From Flammeovirga agarivorans (lineage in GTDB: Bacteria; Bacteroidota; Bacteroidia; Cytophagales; Flammeovirgaceae), in NCBI RefSeq assembly GCF_012641475.1, contig NZ_JABAIL010000001.1, positions 558,001 to 622,000 on the forward strand: a stretch of 64,000 bases of DNA. Reading direction: 5' to 3'. Numbering within the stretch: position 1 is the first letter of the stretch; every line of letters begins with the position of its first letter. Of this stretch, positions 54,273 to 63,800 are shown in pieces. A program made the position numbers and the translations under genes. Below the pieces are notes generated by a model. That model had not been told where the DNA came from, did not search any database, and saw nothing but the letters and a program-made list of their open reading frames with translations.

Positions 54273-55121
54273 ATGGAAGAAAACAGAGATTATACAGCGT
54301 ATATTGATGCTTATCTGGAAGGTAAATTATCAGGTGATGAATTGAAAGAGTTTGAAAATCAACTCAAAGAAAATGTTGATTTCGCTTTGGAAGTTAAGGC
54401 TCATCAAATTCTTATCAATACAGTTCAACAGAGATCTATTGAGGAAAAACTAAAAGCTTTTGAAGCGTCATTTATTCCTGATAAAACATCTTTAATAGAT
54501 GCTTATTTAGGAAAAGAGCTAACAGAGGAATTACTTGAACTCGTCGAAAATAAGATAAGAGATGATGAGCAATTTAAAGATGAAATTGAAGCTCAGAAAT
54601 TACTCATCGAACAAGTAAAAAGAGATTTCTTAAAAGGTAAACTAAAGACATTCGAGGACTCTTTGTCTGAAGAAAAAGAAGAGAAAACATCTCCTGTCTT
54701 TAAAGTAGAAAGACCACAGGAAGAAAAAAGCAAAGAAGTGAAGTTCTATACATCTAGGACTTTTGCTGCAGCAGCTTCCATCTGTGTTATCTTGTTAGCA
54801 GCGATTTTTATGCTAAAAGATTACGGAGACAAACCCACAAATACCATTGTTTCTACATATACTATAAAGGTCGAGAATATTAATGAAGGCCTTGGTTTTG
54901 CAGATGACGGAGAAAGTGAGGTTGAAGTAGAAGTGATAAAGAATAAAGAGTTGGAAGGATATTATGAGTTTGAAAACAAGACATTAAAAATTTATTCTTC
55001 TGAGAAAATATCTAATATAAAATTAGAGTTTGATGCAACATCAGACCCATCGTTTTTATTAAAATTAGATGGTAAAAAATATTTAATTGATTATACTTCA
55101 AAACCAACTCAATTGAATTAG
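54273..55121 (+). CDS. Probable anti-sigma factor with duplicated N-terminal domain
   Basis: 282 residues, directly coupled to the sigma-factor gene. The cytosolic part contains the same helical domain twice: about 10-65 ('YIDAYLEGKLSGDELKEFENQL') and about 74-131 ('LIDAYLGKELTEELLELVENKI'). Each ends in 'KLKAFE' or 'KLKTFE'. One transmembrane helix (about 164-181) leads to a small extracytoplasmic beta domain (about 195-282). The repeated domain resembles the sigma-binding helices of anti-sigma factors, but lacks the zinc-finger HxxxCxxC motif. Single-domain versions are usual, so two sigma contacts may be made. Confidence 0.65.
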   Translation: MEENRDYTAYIDAYLEGKLSGDELKEFENQLKENVDFALEVKAHQILINTVQQRSIEEKLKAFEASFIPDKTSLIDAYLGKELTEELLELVENKIRDDEQFKDEIEAQKLLIEQVKRDFLKGKLKTFEDSLSEEKEEKTSPVFKVERPQEEKSKEVKFYTSRTFAAAASICVILLAAIFMLKDYGDKPTNTIVSTYTIKVENINEGLGFADDGESEVEVEVIKNKELEGYYEFENKTLKIYSSEKISNIKLEFDATSDPSFLLKLDGKKYLIDYTSKPTQLN

Positions 55122-55124
55122 TAA

Positions 55125-56747
55125 TTAATCTAAAACTTCCCAACGGAACCAATTTACAAGTTTTTGGTCTTCGAAGGTAAATGCAATACGCCCCGTATCA
55201 TAAGTTAAAATGGTATGGGGTTTATTGTTCCATCTAAAAGTAGGATAACCATAATATTCTGAAGATCTCACTTTAGCAATATTGTCTTTCACTTTAATTC
55301 CTTTTTGAGTAGTTAAAGGATAGTTGTCCATGGCTTCTAAAAGTTTGATTTCAGTGGTTTTGCCTCTAAAAATAAACATAGAATAATCATCTTGTTCACT
55401 ATAGTATAGCATCGACCAATTGCCTAAATCTGTTTTATGGTATCTTTTATCGACTTCTAAATCTTTTGGTAATAGTTTTCTTATTTTCTCTTTATTGCTA
55501 TTAATTACTATAGTTTCTTTTTCGATAGGAGTTTCTGTTGAAATATATTCTTCTACCCAAGCCATGAAGTTATCGAAATAAGAATTTTCTTTTTTTACCT
55601 CAGCATCTAATACTTTTTTATTGTAATTATTGATGTCACTATTTGTTGTGAGGTGTTGAAAGTATTTAGAAGCTTCCTCGTAATTTTCATTTAAAGCTTT
55701 ACTAATTCCTTTCACCATGTATGCATTTTCAGAGATACTCTTTCCTTCTAGTTGTAATTCTGACTCCAACTCAAAAATGGTCCCACTAGCAGCATCTTGA
55801 TTTCCTTTTATGGAATAAGCACAGGCAAGGTTGATGTAACCCGTTTCATATAACGGATCAAGTTGGATGGCCTTTTTGAAGTTTTGTATGGCTAAGTCAA
55901 TTTCACTAAAATTGAAATCTCTACTTCTTAAGTCAGTATTAGGTACTTTACGCTTTACTCGGACATCAAACTCAAAAGGGTAGATGTAGGGGTAGATCTC
56001 TTTAGACTGTACCTTATTCATGTATATTTTCAATTGACAAACCCCTAAATTATTATAGATAAGTTTACTTGGGTAATGGTTTAAAATATACTCTAAACAT
56101 TGGTAGGCTTCTTCATATTTACCAATAGCATAAAGCATTTGCCCTACTTTATATACATGAATAAATACATCAACTTCATTAATAGCTTTATTGATAATCT
56201 TTTTTCTCTGTTTTAATTCGGGGTAACCTTTTAAGTGACTGTCTCTGTGATATTCGTCGTAAATTTTATCAAGAATTTTTGCAAAGGTCTTTGGTGTATT
56301 AAAACCAGCGACGGCACCATAGAACAATCCAAATTTATCAGCATCATCTTCCAATTCGGTTTTGGAATGAGTAACATCTGTATCCGAAAGACCAAAAGAT
56401 TGAATATGATCTTCATAATAATGCCCCAGCTCATGCCCAATTATGCAAGCAAGTGCATTTAATGAATCACTACCAAGTGTAGCACATAAGTCATAGACTT
56501 TTTCATCTAAATAAATGAAATGTTGGCTTTCACCTGGGTAGTATTTTGCTACATACTTAGGCTCTATAGATATTTTTAGTTGTGGAATAGGACGATTGTC
56601 TCCTTTAGTGAATGCAATTTTATGGAGAACATTATTCGCTTCTTGAAACTTATAATTTTCTTCCTCTAAAAATTGTGCATTAATAGTAGAGGTGATACAA
56701 AAAAATAAAAAGATAAAAAAAAGATATGGGCTGTTATACCTAAGCAT
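55125..56747 (-). CDS. M48 family zinc metalloprotease with TPR repeats
   Basis: 540 residues with a signal peptide (1-24, ending INAQ). The catalytic domain has HELGH (His105, Glu106, His109) and the third ligand region E134-xx-A-D138 (LEDDADKF), the M48 pattern. TPR-like repeats follow (about 190-360, 'AIGKYEEAYQCLEYILNHYP', 'NFKKAIQLDPLYETGYINLACAY'), then a C-terminal beta domain. It resembles BepA-type proteases that act in the periplasm on outer-membrane protein assembly. Its stop codon is only 3 bases from that of the convergent anti-sigma gene, with no hairpin between. Confidence 0.85.
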   Translation of the reverse strand: MLRYNSPYLFFIFLFFCITSTINAQFLEEENYKFQEANNVLHKIAFTKGDNRPIPQLKISIEPKYVAKYYPGESQHFIYLDEKVYDLCATLGSDSLNALACIIGHELGHYYEDHIQSFGLSDTDVTHSKTELEDDADKFGLFYGAVAGFNTPKTFAKILDKIYDEYHRDSHLKGYPELKQRKKIINKAINEVDVFIHVYKVGQMLYAIGKYEEAYQCLEYILNHYPSKLIYNNLGVCQLKIYMNKVQSKEIYPYIYPFEFDVRVKRKVPNTDLRSRDFNFSEIDLAIQNFKKAIQLDPLYETGYINLACAYSIKGNQDAASGTIFELESELQLEGKSISENAYMVKGISKALNENYEEASKYFQHLTTNSDINNYNKKVLDAEVKKENSYFDNFMAWVEEYISTETPIEKETIVINSNKEKIRKLLPKDLEVDKRYHKTDLGNWSMLYYSEQDDYSMFIFRGKTTEIKLLEAMDNYPLTTQKGIKVKDNIAKVRSSEYYGYPTFRWNNKPHTILTYDTGRIAFTFEDQKLVNWFRWEVLD

Positions 56748-56904
56748 GTTTACTAAAATCGTCTAATTATATACATCACAAAAATAAGAGATGGAAACGA
56801 TTTTTATATCATTACCAATAAAAGTTAACGCTTAGAAGTATTTGGTGACATTTTAAAGTGGGGGATATAACATAGTGAATCACAAAAAATAAAAAAACAT
56901 TAAA

Positions 56905-57375
56905 ATGAAATTCATCCATCTTCAATTGTCATTTGCATTACTTCTATTCATACAATTTAATACTTCTGCACAAGAATTCGATATTGAAATTTCAAAGCCT
57001 ACTGTAATAAATGCTGATAATTACCTGGGCGATGCAGCAAGAATTCCTGGAGATATGATAGTGAAAAAAGAAATGCCGCTTTCATTTGAAGGAGAAGATC
57101 AAGACAAGTATACGGTTGTAGAGAAAGATTTGATATTAGAAGAGGGATCAATTTTAGTGTTAAATGAAAATACAAAATTAATCATTGAAGGTGAACTCAT
57201 TATTCAAGGAGAAAATGTGATACTGGACATTGCTCCTGGAGCTCACTTTTCGATACAAGGAGATATTTCAGGAAATGGTAAGGCTTACACTGTTGAGTCT
57301 CCTGTAATTTACACCAACGGAAACACAAGTAATAATATTCATAATGCTGAATATATTGTCTCTTACAGCAGATAA
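56905..57375 (+). CDS. Small secreted protein with beta-helix-like strands
   Basis: 156 residues, signal peptide 1-22 (ending TSAQ). The rest is beta-rich and acidic, with short repeated strands ('DLILEEGSILVLNENTKLIIEGELIIQGENVILDIAPGAHFSIQGDI') that look like a few coils of a right-handed beta-helix. It is probably exported to the cell surface. No family was recognised. It is monocistronic and followed by a terminator. Confidence 0.55.
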   Translation: MKFIHLQLSFALLLFIQFNTSAQEFDIEISKPTVINADNYLGDAARIPGDMIVKKEMPLSFEGEDQDKYTVVEKDLILEEGSILVLNENTKLIIEGELIIQGENVILDIAPGAHFSIQGDISGNGKAYTVESPVIYTNGNTSNNIHNAEYIVSYSR

Positions 57376-57449
57376 TGAATGCTTTAGATAAATGTATAAT
57401 ATGTTAATTATTTTAAGAAAGTAAATTGAGAGAGAGTTTTTAGTAGGGT

Positions 57450-57484
57450 AAGCAGCTTGCACATTGTGAGCTGTTTATTTTTTT
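57450..57484 (+). terminator. Terminator downstream of the gene at 56905
   Basis: An 8-bp stem AAGCAGCT / AGCTGTTT (one G-U pair) with a loop that can itself pair (CAC/GTG), then a T-run. Confidence 0.7.
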
Positions 57485-57593
57485 AGAAATATAATATAAA
57501 GATGAATGTTTGTTAATACTCGAGTAAAATATCAACAATTCAGAATAAGATGCGTATTATAATAATGTAAGTAGTTTACAAGGTGAAAGAAGA

Positions 57594-57680
57594 ATGTCTT
57601 TCCAAGTATTACGAACACAAACAATCAATAATAATTACAATTGGTTGTTCAAAAAAGTCAAAAAGAATTTATGTAGATAA
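57594..57680 (+). CDS. Possible 28-residue basic peptide
   Basis: ATG at 57594, product MSFQVLRTQTINNNYNWLFK and then KVKKNLCR. It is basic, and its stop codon lies 36 bases before a hairpin with a T-run (57717-57749), so the segment is transcribed as a unit or is a small RNA. Coding is uncertain because ORFs of this size arise by chance. Confidence 0.25.
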   Translation: MSFQVLRTQTINNNYNWLFKKVKKNLCR

Positions 57681-57716
57681 AAAGTAATAATTCATTTCAT
57701 TTCATACTAAGTTGGA

Positions 57717-57749
57717 GAGGTAGTTACTAAATAGTAGTTACCTCTTTTT
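57717..57749 (+). terminator. Terminator hairpin in the small-ORF region
   Basis: A 13-bp stem with two G-U pairs (GAGGTAGTTACTA / TAGTAGTTACCTC), a 2-base centre and TTTTTG tail. No annotated gene upstream explains it except the possible 28-residue ORF. Confidence 0.7.
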
Positions 57750-57822
57750 GTATTTACATGATTTTTTTTGGTGACATTTCTAAACTTCTGATATAAGTAA
57801 GTGAATAAAGAAAGAAATACTT

Positions 57823-57954
57823 ATGTCTAGAAAATCAATACTCATTTTAAAGAAATTAAAAAGAAAACCTGTAATAGAACATGTTGTTGACATCTCTATT
57901 TACGGTATAATGATGATGAGTCTACTTGTTATGATTGACCTGGAAGTACGTTAG
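57823..57954 (+). CDS. Possible 43-residue small membrane protein
   Basis: ATG at 57823. A basic N-terminus (MSRKSILILKKLKRKP) is followed by one hydrophobic stretch of about 16 residues (ISIYGIMMMSLLVMID) and a short tail. The positive-inside pattern fits a small single-helix membrane protein. It sits directly upstream of the typA terminator on the opposite strand, which could terminate both. Family unknown. Confidence 0.35.
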   Translation: MSRKSILILKKLKRKPVIEHVVDISIYGIMMMSLLVMIDLEVR

Positions 57955-58006
57955 ATATTACTCTTACAGACGGTTAATCCCAAAAAATTAATTTGATCTC
58001 ATAAAA

Positions 58007-58038
58007 AAGGCCTTCAACCACTAGTGATTGAAGGCCTT
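58007..58038 (-). terminator. Terminator downstream of typA
   Basis: An 11-bp perfect stem AAGGCCTTCAA / TTGAAGGCCTT with a 10-base loop; on the minus strand followed by TTTTTTATG. Confidence 0.85.
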
Positions 58039-58057
58039 ATATTTTTATTGAAATATA

Positions 58058-59827
58058 TTATTTCAATTTGATCTTACGCATACGGATGTTCTCAGGAGTT
58101 ACCTCAACTAATTCATCTTCTCTAATGTATTCCATACATTCTTCCAAAGAGAATTGACGTTTAGGAGCAATCTTAGAGTTGTCATCAGAACCTGCAGCAC
58201 GCATGTTCGTTAATTTCTTACCCTTGATTACGTTTACTCTCAAGTCCATTGGACGGTTAAATTCACCAATTACTTGACCTTCGTAGATTTCCTCTGTAGG
58301 GTCTACAAAGAAAGTACCTCTATCTTGTAGCTTATCTAAAGAGTAAGCTGTAGGAGTACCTGTTTGGTCAGAAATGATAGCACCATTTGTCTTAGTAGTC
58401 ATTTCACCTTTGAAAGGAGCATACTCATGGAAACGGTGAGTCATAATTGCTTCACCAGCAGTTGCAGTTAAGATGTTATTTCTTAAACCGATGATACCAC
58501 GAGAAGGAATTTGGAACTCTAAGTGTTGCATGTCACCTTTTGGCTCCATGATTAGTAATTCACCTTTACGTTGAGTCGCTAATTCAATAGCTTTACCAGA
58601 AACGCCTTCAGGAACGTCAATTACTAATGTTTCAATTGGCTCGTGCTTCACGCCATCAATCTCTTTGTATAATACTTGAGGTTGACCTACTTGAAGTTCG
58701 TAACCTTCACGACGCATTGTTTCAATCAATACAGCTAAGTGAAGAATACCTCGACCATAAACAATAAATCTATCTTCAGAATCTGTAGCTTCAATACGTA
58801 AAGCTAAGTTCTTCTCAGTTTCTTTGTATAAACGATCACGTAGGTGACGAGAAGTAACGAATTTACCCTCTTTACCGAAGAAAGGAGAGTTGTTAATCAT
58901 AAACAACATACTCATTGTAGGCTCTTCGATAGCCATACGTGGAAGTGGTTCAGGGTTTTCTACTGTTGTGATTGTATCACCGATTTCGAAATCATCGATA
59001 CCTACAATAGCACAAAGGTCGCCAGCTTGTACTTCAGAAACTTTTTTACGGCCTAAACCTTCGAAAGTTTGAAGTTCTTTGATGTGTACTTTTTTGATTG
59101 AACCATCAGCTTTAGCTAAACCAACAAAAGTTTTCTCTTTTAAAGTACCTCTTGTTAAACGACCGATAGCGATACGTCCAACGAAGTTAGAGAAGTCTAA
59201 TGAAGTGATTTGTAACTGTGGATCACCTTGAGGTGATGGAGCTTCTGGTACAAGATCAATAATACCGTCTAATAAAGGAACGATAGAATCTGTCTCGTTT
59301 TTCCAATCAGTACTCATCCAACCATTTTTAGAAGAACCATAGAATGTTGGGAACTCTAATTGTTCTTCCGTTGCATCCAAGTTGAAGAATAAATCAAATA
59401 CCTGATCATGTACTTCGTCTGGGCGACAGTTTGGCTTATCAACTTTGTTGATCACCACGATAGGTTTTAATCCTAATGAAAGTGCTTTACCCAATACGAA
59501 ACGAGTTTGAGGCATTGGGCCTTCAAACGCATCTACCAAAAGCAAAACAGAGTCAGCCATTTTTAATACACGCTCTACTTCTCCACCGAAGTCGGCGTGA
59601 CCTGGAGTATCAATGATGTTAACTTTAACACCTTTATACTCGATAGCTACGTTTTTAGATAAAATTGTGATACCTCTTTCGCGCTCTAAGTCGTTGTTGT
59701 CAAGAATCAGTTCTCCTGTTTCTTGGTTTTCTCTAAACAACTGAGCTGCGTGCAGCATTTTATCTACTAATGTTGTTTTGCCATGATCGACGTGGGCGAT
59801 GATAGCAATATTACGGATACTACTCAT
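58058..59827 (-). CDS. typA: Translational GTPase TypA/BipA
   Basis: 589 residues, typical length. P-loop AHVDHGKTT (11-19), G2 region 'ERGITI', DTPGHADFGGEV (G3), NKVDKP (G4). Domains follow in EF-G-like order, and the family-specific 'GRGILHLAVLIETMRREGYELQVGQP' and C-terminal 'RERQFSLEECMEYIREDELVEVTP'-like segment identify TypA rather than LepA. It acts at the ribosome in stress and assembly and is monocistronic. Confidence 0.96.
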   Translation of the reverse strand: MSSIRNIAIIAHVDHGKTTLVDKMLHAAQLFRENQETGELILDNNDLERERGITILSKNVAIEYKGVKVNIIDTPGHADFGGEVERVLKMADSVLLLVDAFEGPMPQTRFVLGKALSLGLKPIVVINKVDKPNCRPDEVHDQVFDLFFNLDATEEQLEFPTFYGSSKNGWMSTDWKNETDSIVPLLDGIIDLVPEAPSPQGDPQLQITSLDFSNFVGRIAIGRLTRGTLKEKTFVGLAKADGSIKKVHIKELQTFEGLGRKKVSEVQAGDLCAIVGIDDFEIGDTITTVENPEPLPRMAIEEPTMSMLFMINNSPFFGKEGKFVTSRHLRDRLYKETEKNLALRIEATDSEDRFIVYGRGILHLAVLIETMRREGYELQVGQPQVLYKEIDGVKHEPIETLVIDVPEGVSGKAIELATQRKGELLIMEPKGDMQHLEFQIPSRGIIGLRNNILTATAGEAIMTHRFHEYAPFKGEMTTKTNGAIISDQTGTPTAYSLDKLQDRGTFFVDPTEEIYEGQVIGEFNRPMDLRVNVIKGKKLTNMRAAGSDDNSKIAPKRQFSLEECMEYIREDELVEVTPENIRMRKIKLK

Positions 59828-59971
59828 GATAATTTTAAATGAACCCCCAAAGATAAGAGAATGATTTGAGTTTAATAGCTTTCTATCAATGTTATTAATA
59901 TCTATTGTTGATAAAGTGTAATTAATTGTTGTTCATACAATTAAATATTTACAAACAATTAACAATGGAAA

Positions 59972-60003
59972 TTTGCGAAATCGGTTGCAGAGATTGATAT
60001 TTG
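59972..60003 (+). promoter_or_regulatory. Promoter of the first 81-residue gene
   Basis: TTTG (59972-59975), 20 bases, GATATTTG (59996-60003; 7 of 8 to TAnnTTTG). It implies a leader of about 95 bases. The motif CGGTTG within it recurs in the region ahead of the second copy at 60464-60469, there as part of the 10-bp palindrome CAACCGGTTG. Confidence 0.55.
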
Positions 60004-60105
60004 TATCATCAGAATAACCTAAAATAGTAGAACCCTTTCACTTACAGGGATTTATCTACTACCAAGTGACAAAAATTTAATAACCTTTATAAATAACCAA
60101 GTACT

Positions 60106-60351
60106 ATGTCAAGCGAGACGAAATATTCGAAGTTCCTTATTGGAATGTGCCTCAACACTGGCCAATCTTTACAAGCAATTGCAAAAAACTTAGGTATTTA
60201 CACTAACCGAGATGAAATCAATGCATTAGCAACAAAATTAGAAGCAGAAGGTCTTGTATCTAGAATCGAACGTACAGCAAAAGAAACATATGTATCTCTT
60301 TCGAAAAAAGGTCAAACGTATGCTTCCACATTAATGGACTCTGCTATTTAA
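60106..60351 (+). CDS. 81-residue winged-helix-like protein, copy 1
   Basis: 81 residues, cytosolic. The order of helices ('KFLIGMCLNTGQSLQAIAKNLGI', 'DEINALATKLEAEGLV') followed by a two-strand wing-like end ('TYVSLSKKGQTYA') looks like a small winged helix, with the final 'L..KG...A' as in MarR/PadR-like modules. The second copy lies 191 bases downstream. The two align without gaps, with about 36 identical positions of 81 by eye. No family was recognised. Confidence 0.6.
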   Translation: MSSETKYSKFLIGMCLNTGQSLQAIAKNLGIYTNRDEINALATKLEAEGLVSRIERTAKETYVSLSKKGQTYASTLMDSAI

Positions 60352-60380
60352 TAGCTAGTTAGTTCTTTAAAAGATTTTAT

Positions 60381-60412
60381 AGCACTCTGATATATTCAGA
60401 GTGCTTTTTTTT
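60381..60412 (+). terminator. Terminator between the two 81-residue genes
   Basis: A perfect 10-bp stem AGCACTCTGA / TCAGAGTGCT with a 5-base loop and a run of eight T residues. The two paralogues are therefore separate transcription units. Confidence 0.9.
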
Positions 60413-60542
60413 GCTCGATGGATAAATCCTTAATATATATCAATGGTTTTTTATTAATGCAACCGGTTGTGTAAATTTATACTAACCTAAAACAATTACT
60501 GAGATTCAGTATATTCTTATAATAACTAATACCAACACAGTC

Positions 60543-60788
60543 ATGTCCAGAGAGATTAAATTTTCGAAATTCCTAATGGGATTATGCCTTAATACAGGCA
60601 GTACTTTCCAAGATGTAGCAAAAAAACTAGGTATCTGTGCCACTTCAGATGAAATTAATGTGTTAGCCGAACAAATGAAGCACCAAGGGTTGATCGGTGA
60701 TGTTGAAAATCATGGATACGTCACAAAAGCAGATTTAACAGCTAAAGGTATTCAACAAGCTCAACACATGATGGAGTGGGCGAACTAA
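60543..60788 (+). CDS. 81-residue winged-helix-like protein, copy 2
   Basis: 81 residues, a diverged duplicate of the preceding gene. Conserved positions include KFSKFL, CLNTG, LGI, DEIN and the terminal L..KG...A. It differs most in the wing region. The intergenic segment ahead of it carries the palindrome CAACCGGTTG (60460-60469) and TAACCTAAAA, both partly matching the copy 1 upstream region, so the promoter was duplicated together with the gene or is under the same control. Confidence 0.6.
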   Translation: MSREIKFSKFLMGLCLNTGSTFQDVAKKLGICATSDEINVLAEQMKHQGLIGDVENHGYVTKADLTAKGIQQAQHMMEWAN

Positions 60789-60826
60789 AAGAATTCACTT
60801 AATAACATAGCTTCAACTAAATGTAT

Positions 60827-60857
60827 GCGGTCAAAAATTTAATTTGACCGCTTTTTT
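60827..60857 (+). terminator. Terminator after the second 81-residue gene
   Basis: A 9-bp stem GCGGTCAAA / TTTGACCGC with a 7-base loop, then a run of T residues. The T-run reaches the stop codon of the convergent WG-repeat gene. Confidence 0.85.
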
Positions 60858-63800
60858 ATTGAATTAACTTACTACCACCATTTTGAAAAGAAATGATTTT
60901 TCCATTTGGTGTAGAAATAATACCTAATGTCCAGTCAGTTAGTTCTTTACCATCTTGGTTAACTACTTTTTCCAATTGCTTAATATGAAAAGTAAATACT
61001 CCTTGATCATATTTTACCTTTTCAAATGTAATAGGGTTGAGGGGAGTTCCATCAAGCCCAATCATTCTCCAAGTACCATCATGGATTTTCTCGAAACCCA
61101 TATCTTGTGATACATCACCCGTTAAAGAGACTACCTTTCGCTTATTACCGTACTGCTCAAGATAATTTTCCATTTGAAACTTAGTGAATCTCTTTTTGGT
61201 TGTGGTCTTATTTATTTTTCTTGTAAGCTCCCAAATTTCACCAGTCTTCACAAAGGCTACACCGGCGTTATTGTATGGAGTAACCTCATCAAACTTCATC
61301 GCATAGGCAGCTATACCATTAGGTAAAATATGGCGTTGATAGCCTGTACCTTTAACAATTCCTCTAATGCCATTGTAATCATAGAGTTGTTCATGGTCTT
61401 TAAGTTCTCCTACAGTTAACCCTTTCTTATTAATAATAAAATGATGATCAACTTCAGCTAGTTCACCTTTAAAGTCTAATGCTGTAGAGTACTTGATAGG
61501 TATGACTACTTTGCCATTTGCATCTATATATCCCCATTTATTTTTTGAGCATACTGCAGCTAAACCATTACTAAATTGTTTTGCATGGTTATAAGTAGGA
61601 GCAATAATCCATTTTCCTTTTTTATTGATATATCCGTACTTTCTCTCTTTAACATTCTTGCTGTCTTTTTGAGCGGGAGCCAAATCACCGGTAAAAGGAC
61701 TAATCTTTTTGAATTCTAGCTTCACTAATATTTTTCCATTAGGATCTATAACACCCTGTAGTTTTGATTTTCCTTTTTTAGATACAATTGCATAATCACT
61801 ACCAATGTGATGGTATTTGTAATCATCAATCTTTTTAAACGAAGGTTGAATTGGAGTAACTTTTAAGTTTGCTATACCCCAAGTGCCATCATTAGAAATA
61901 GAAAAAGAAGATGTTGAATCTTTTAGAAATTTAATGTTTTCTGTCCCTTTTAAAGGAGATGACTTTTTATTAATAAATGATGAAAGAGTATCGCCGTCAG
62001 CATTAATTATCCCCCAGAGCTTATCTTTTTGAGCAATAAACCTTTGATCATTAATCGGATAGAGTTGTTGGTAAACAAAAGGTGATTTGTGATTTCCTTG
62101 GTAGTCCAAGAGGCCTTTCTTACGGTTTATTGTACCGATAGATACACCACTACTATCTTCTGCTATTTTGTAGAACGATTGGTCAATTGCACTGAATTCT
62201 TCTGGTAATACCTCATCGCCATGATAATCAACAAAATTTATGTACTTATTTTTTGTTTCAACCATAGCTACTCCTTTATGAAGTGTCCAGACCTCAGAAA
62301 AGCCATCTGCTTTTATATACTTTGGCTCTAAAACAGTTTCTCCTAGATAGTTGATGTACCCTACTAGTTCCCCCTTTTTAAGAATACCTAGTCCTTCTTG
62401 TTTTTCCCATGCTCTTTCAAAACCAATGATATCAGTGTAGACAGGCGGGATGATAACAGTACCGTCTTCTTTAATGTATCCTTGATATTTAAAACCAATG
62501 AGGGTTATTCGATCTACAGGGTTATAGATTGGTTTTCTTTGTAGTTTTGCTATACCATTTTTGAAAGAAAGCATCTCATTCACCTTGATAGAAGGTTGGA
62601 ATGCCCACTTTTTGGTTCTTAAATAACGACCCCATCTACCGTTTTCGAAAACATTAGCTCCTTTTTCGTCCAAGTAGATTTTTTCATATTTAAAATCTAA
62701 AATTTGATGCCCTGTTTTATCAAAAATTCCCCACCTGCCTGCAGTTCCAGGACCTTTTTTAACAGACATCCAGCCATTATTTAATTTTGAGACACCGTTG
62801 TATTCTATAGGAAGAATAATTTCTCCATTTACATCTATAGTTCCATATAGGTTATTTCTTTTTACGATAGCTTGTCCATCAGTGAAATCTGTGATCACTG
62901 AATAGATTGGTTTTACAACTACTTCAGCTTTATCATCGATCAAACCATATTTGTAATCTTTGGTACTAAACCAAGCTCTTTTTTCGTAGAAGTTACCAAT
63001 GTTATTGAATGTATAGTCATTACCTTGAACAGTTGCTTGTCGTTTCACTGTACCTTTTTTGTTGATTAACTTGTCCCATAATGTATCAACAGAAATTCTA
63101 GCCCATTCAGATGAATTGAAATCACTAAGAACAATCTCTTTGAAAGTATCATTAAAAAGGGTCGTTCCTTTGGTCATATCAATTAAGTAGTTCATGTACA
63201 CATCTTCACTTTCCTGTCTTCGAGCAACGGATAGGTTAGAGTTGGGATCGTATTGAACGAAAAAGAATGATTTGCCACCCATGAGAATTTTACCATTGGG
63301 AGCAATTAAATATTTTTCATTTTGTACATCTACCCAGACAGGTTGAACAGGAGCATTGTTTATTACTTTATTGATTTCAGCACTTAAATACAATTCTTTT
63401 TGGTAACGTTTATAGTCAGTGTCTTTGTTGAAGGATTTTTCATTGATGACCGTACCTGACTCCTCTATTGTGAACCATTGAACTAAAGGGCCGCCTTCAA
63501 TTCTACATATGATATGATTATTATCTAAAAACTCAACTGATTTAAATTGAGGAGAAACCTGCTCTTCTCCCTTTAGGTTAAGAAAGCCTTTCTTATTATT
63601 ACTTTCAGTGATATATATATGTTGCTTTTTTTGGATGTCATCGAATTTCGGAGAAATAATAACTTCTCCATTTTTGTTGATGAGACCTACTTTATTTTTA
63701 TGGAATACCTTTAAATAAGAACCAAAAGGGGATATAGAATAGTAGTTTTCTTTGGTCAGTTTTTCTTGTTTTTGATTGATTAATGAACATCCTTCACTAT

